From JAAYZB01 sp937958685 (GTDB lineage Bacteria > Bacillota_I > Bacilli_A > Izemoplasmatales > Hujiaoplasmataceae), in contig DAITAL010000027.1 in NCBI GenBank assembly GCA_036824265.1, forward strand, positions 1 to 14,492: DNA of 14,492 nt, given 5' to 3'. Each line of letters opens with the position of its first letter. Position 1 is the first letter of the stretch. Below are positions 13,968 through 14,492 of the stretch, piece by piece. Made by a program: the position numbers and the translations under genes. Below the pieces are notes generated by a model. The model was not told the DNA's origin. It was given only the letters and a program-made list of their open reading frames with translations, and ran no database searches.

Positions 13968-14018
13968 CGTTACCTCCTGTGAAGGTGAATGTCGTCTTTA
14001 TGCTGTTGGGCTACCCCT

Positions 14019-14047
14019 ATTTTACCTTTTTCAGCGGCATAACGCAA
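14019..14047 (-). promoter_or_regulatory. Possible promoter ahead of the aldo/keto reductase gene
   Basis: On the minus strand TTGCGT (14047-14042) and TAAAAT (14024-14019) are 17 bases apart. The -10 box is good and the -35 box is poor. Because a terminator lies just upstream, a promoter is expected in this 110-base gap, and this is the best candidate seen. Confidence 0.4.
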
Positions 14048-14077
14048 TCAATCAGCCAAAACGCATCTGGCAAAATG

Positions 14078-14108
14078 AAAAACGATCCCTTAACCGGCAA
14101 GGGATCGT
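14078..14108 (-). terminator. Intrinsic terminator of the small terminal gene
   Basis: ACGATCCCTT (14108-14099 on the minus strand) pairs perfectly with AAGGGATCGT (14091-14082) over 10 bp with a 7-base loop, followed by TTTTTCATTTT. It lies 26 bases past the stop codon of the minus-strand gene 14135-14482. Confidence 0.92.
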
Positions 14109-14134
14109 CCGGGTTATGTCTAACACTTGAGTAA

Positions 14135-14482
14135 TCAGCGATATCTGCTTTTGCGTACGAGCGTGATCAGCGTCTTGCCATCCTTGTTCGCAACTTCCAT
14201 CGAATCGATCAAAAGCCCGAGAATTTCCAACTCTGTCTGCGAGTCGATGTCGCCGACCAGTTCCCAGCCGTAAGTCTCGACTTCAAGCTCGCGTTCGCGA
14301 GCAATTTTTTCTTGCATATACGCCAGCAATTCCGGCGTGGGCTCGTCGATGGCGATGACGAAAGTTGTGCCTGTCTCTTCGTTCTTGGTCGTCAAGGTGA
14401 ATTCCCGATACCCGTTCAGCATCAGGAACAATCCCAACTCGCGGATGATCTTGGTGACGATCTTGATTTCCAGGTTGCTCAT
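14135..14482 (-). CDS. Small conserved-looking protein of unknown function
   Basis: This 115-residue protein begins MSNLEIKIVTKIIRELGLFL at the ATG at 14482, with GGGAAG 4 bases upstream at the very edge of the window. It appears to be an alpha/beta protein: an N-terminal amphipathic helix, a beta hairpin (REFTLTTKN and TTFVIAIDE), an acidic helix (about 50-66, ELLAYMQEKIARERELE), then a segment with GWELVGD and a helix ILGLLIDSMEVAN, ending in the strand TLITLVRKSR. It has no signal peptide, membrane segment, cysteine or metal motif. I do not recognise the family. The intact frame, start site and strong terminator support it as a real gene. Its upstream neighbour lies outside the window, so it may be the last gene of an operon. 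Confidence 0.75.
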   Translation of the reverse strand: MSNLEIKIVTKIIRELGLFLMLNGYREFTLTTKNEETGTTFVIAIDEPTPELLAYMQEKIARERELEVETYGWELVGDIDSQTELEILGLLIDSMEVANKDGKTLITLVRKSRYR

Positions 14483-14492
14483 GTTTCTTCCC

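Noticed and set aside
13092..13982. A 296-codon plus-strand frame opposite the aldo/keto reductase
   Set aside because: The minus-strand product has the full catalytic tetrad; the plus frame is a codon-bias shadow.

Overview
The window reads as a chromosomal segment of a Gram-positive-type bacterium. By eye the base composition is moderate, with about half G+C. Shine-Dalgarno sites are strong (AGGAGG, GGAGGT), two proteins carry lipobox signal peptides with Thr-rich or acidic linkers, there is a BspA-type leucine-rich-repeat surface protein, and most genes end in intrinsic terminators. This fits Bacillota or a relative such as the Acholeplasmatales/Izemoplasmatales side of the Bacilli, but no ribosomal or other marker gene is present, so the placement is only suggestive. 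TGA is the commonest stop and Trp codons are TGG, so the genetic code is standard. No rRNA, tRNA, CRISPR array, transposase, integrase or attachment site is visible. The longest gene-free stretch is about 250 bases (4423-4673).

Layout. 1-73: the tail of a plus-strand gene, probably an HD-GYP phosphodiesterase, ending at a terminator shared with the next, convergent gene. 103-1404 (minus): a secreted leucine-rich-repeat protein. 1547-2230 (plus): an SRAP/YedK abasic-site-crosslinking protein. 2299-4422 (minus): a large lipoprotein with tandem repeats of about 25 residues. 4674-5600 (minus): a radical SAM protein of the TYW1-like COG0731 type. 5666-6076 (minus): a stand-alone two-CBS-domain protein. 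6282-8656 (plus): a compact operon encoding a hypoxanthine-DNA glycosylase-like protein, serine O-acetyltransferase and cysteine synthase. 8708-13967 (minus): five same-strand genes, in transcription order an aldo/keto reductase, an EFR1-type flavodoxin/ferredoxin fusion, a DUF2161-type predicted PD-(D/E)XK protein, a CotH-kinase lipoprotein and a nitrilase-family amidase. 14135-14482 (minus): a small unknown protein with its own terminator.

How the genes may work together. The acetyltransferase and cysteine synthase catalyse the two steps from serine to cysteine, and their reading frames overlap. The glycosylase gene in front of them ends one base before the acetyltransferase start, so DNA base-excision repair and cysteine synthesis share one short-leader transcript. 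The SRAP protein 4 kb away acts on abasic sites, the product that a DNA glycosylase makes. The lipoprotein, the CotH protein and the LRR protein are all exported and form the cell-surface part of the window.

Most genes belong to known families. I did not find a clearly new multi-gene system. The less explained items are the repeat lipoprotein, the glycosylase-cysteine operon, the EFR1-DUF2161-CotH linkage, the small terminal gene, and the apparent non-AUG start of the LRR gene.
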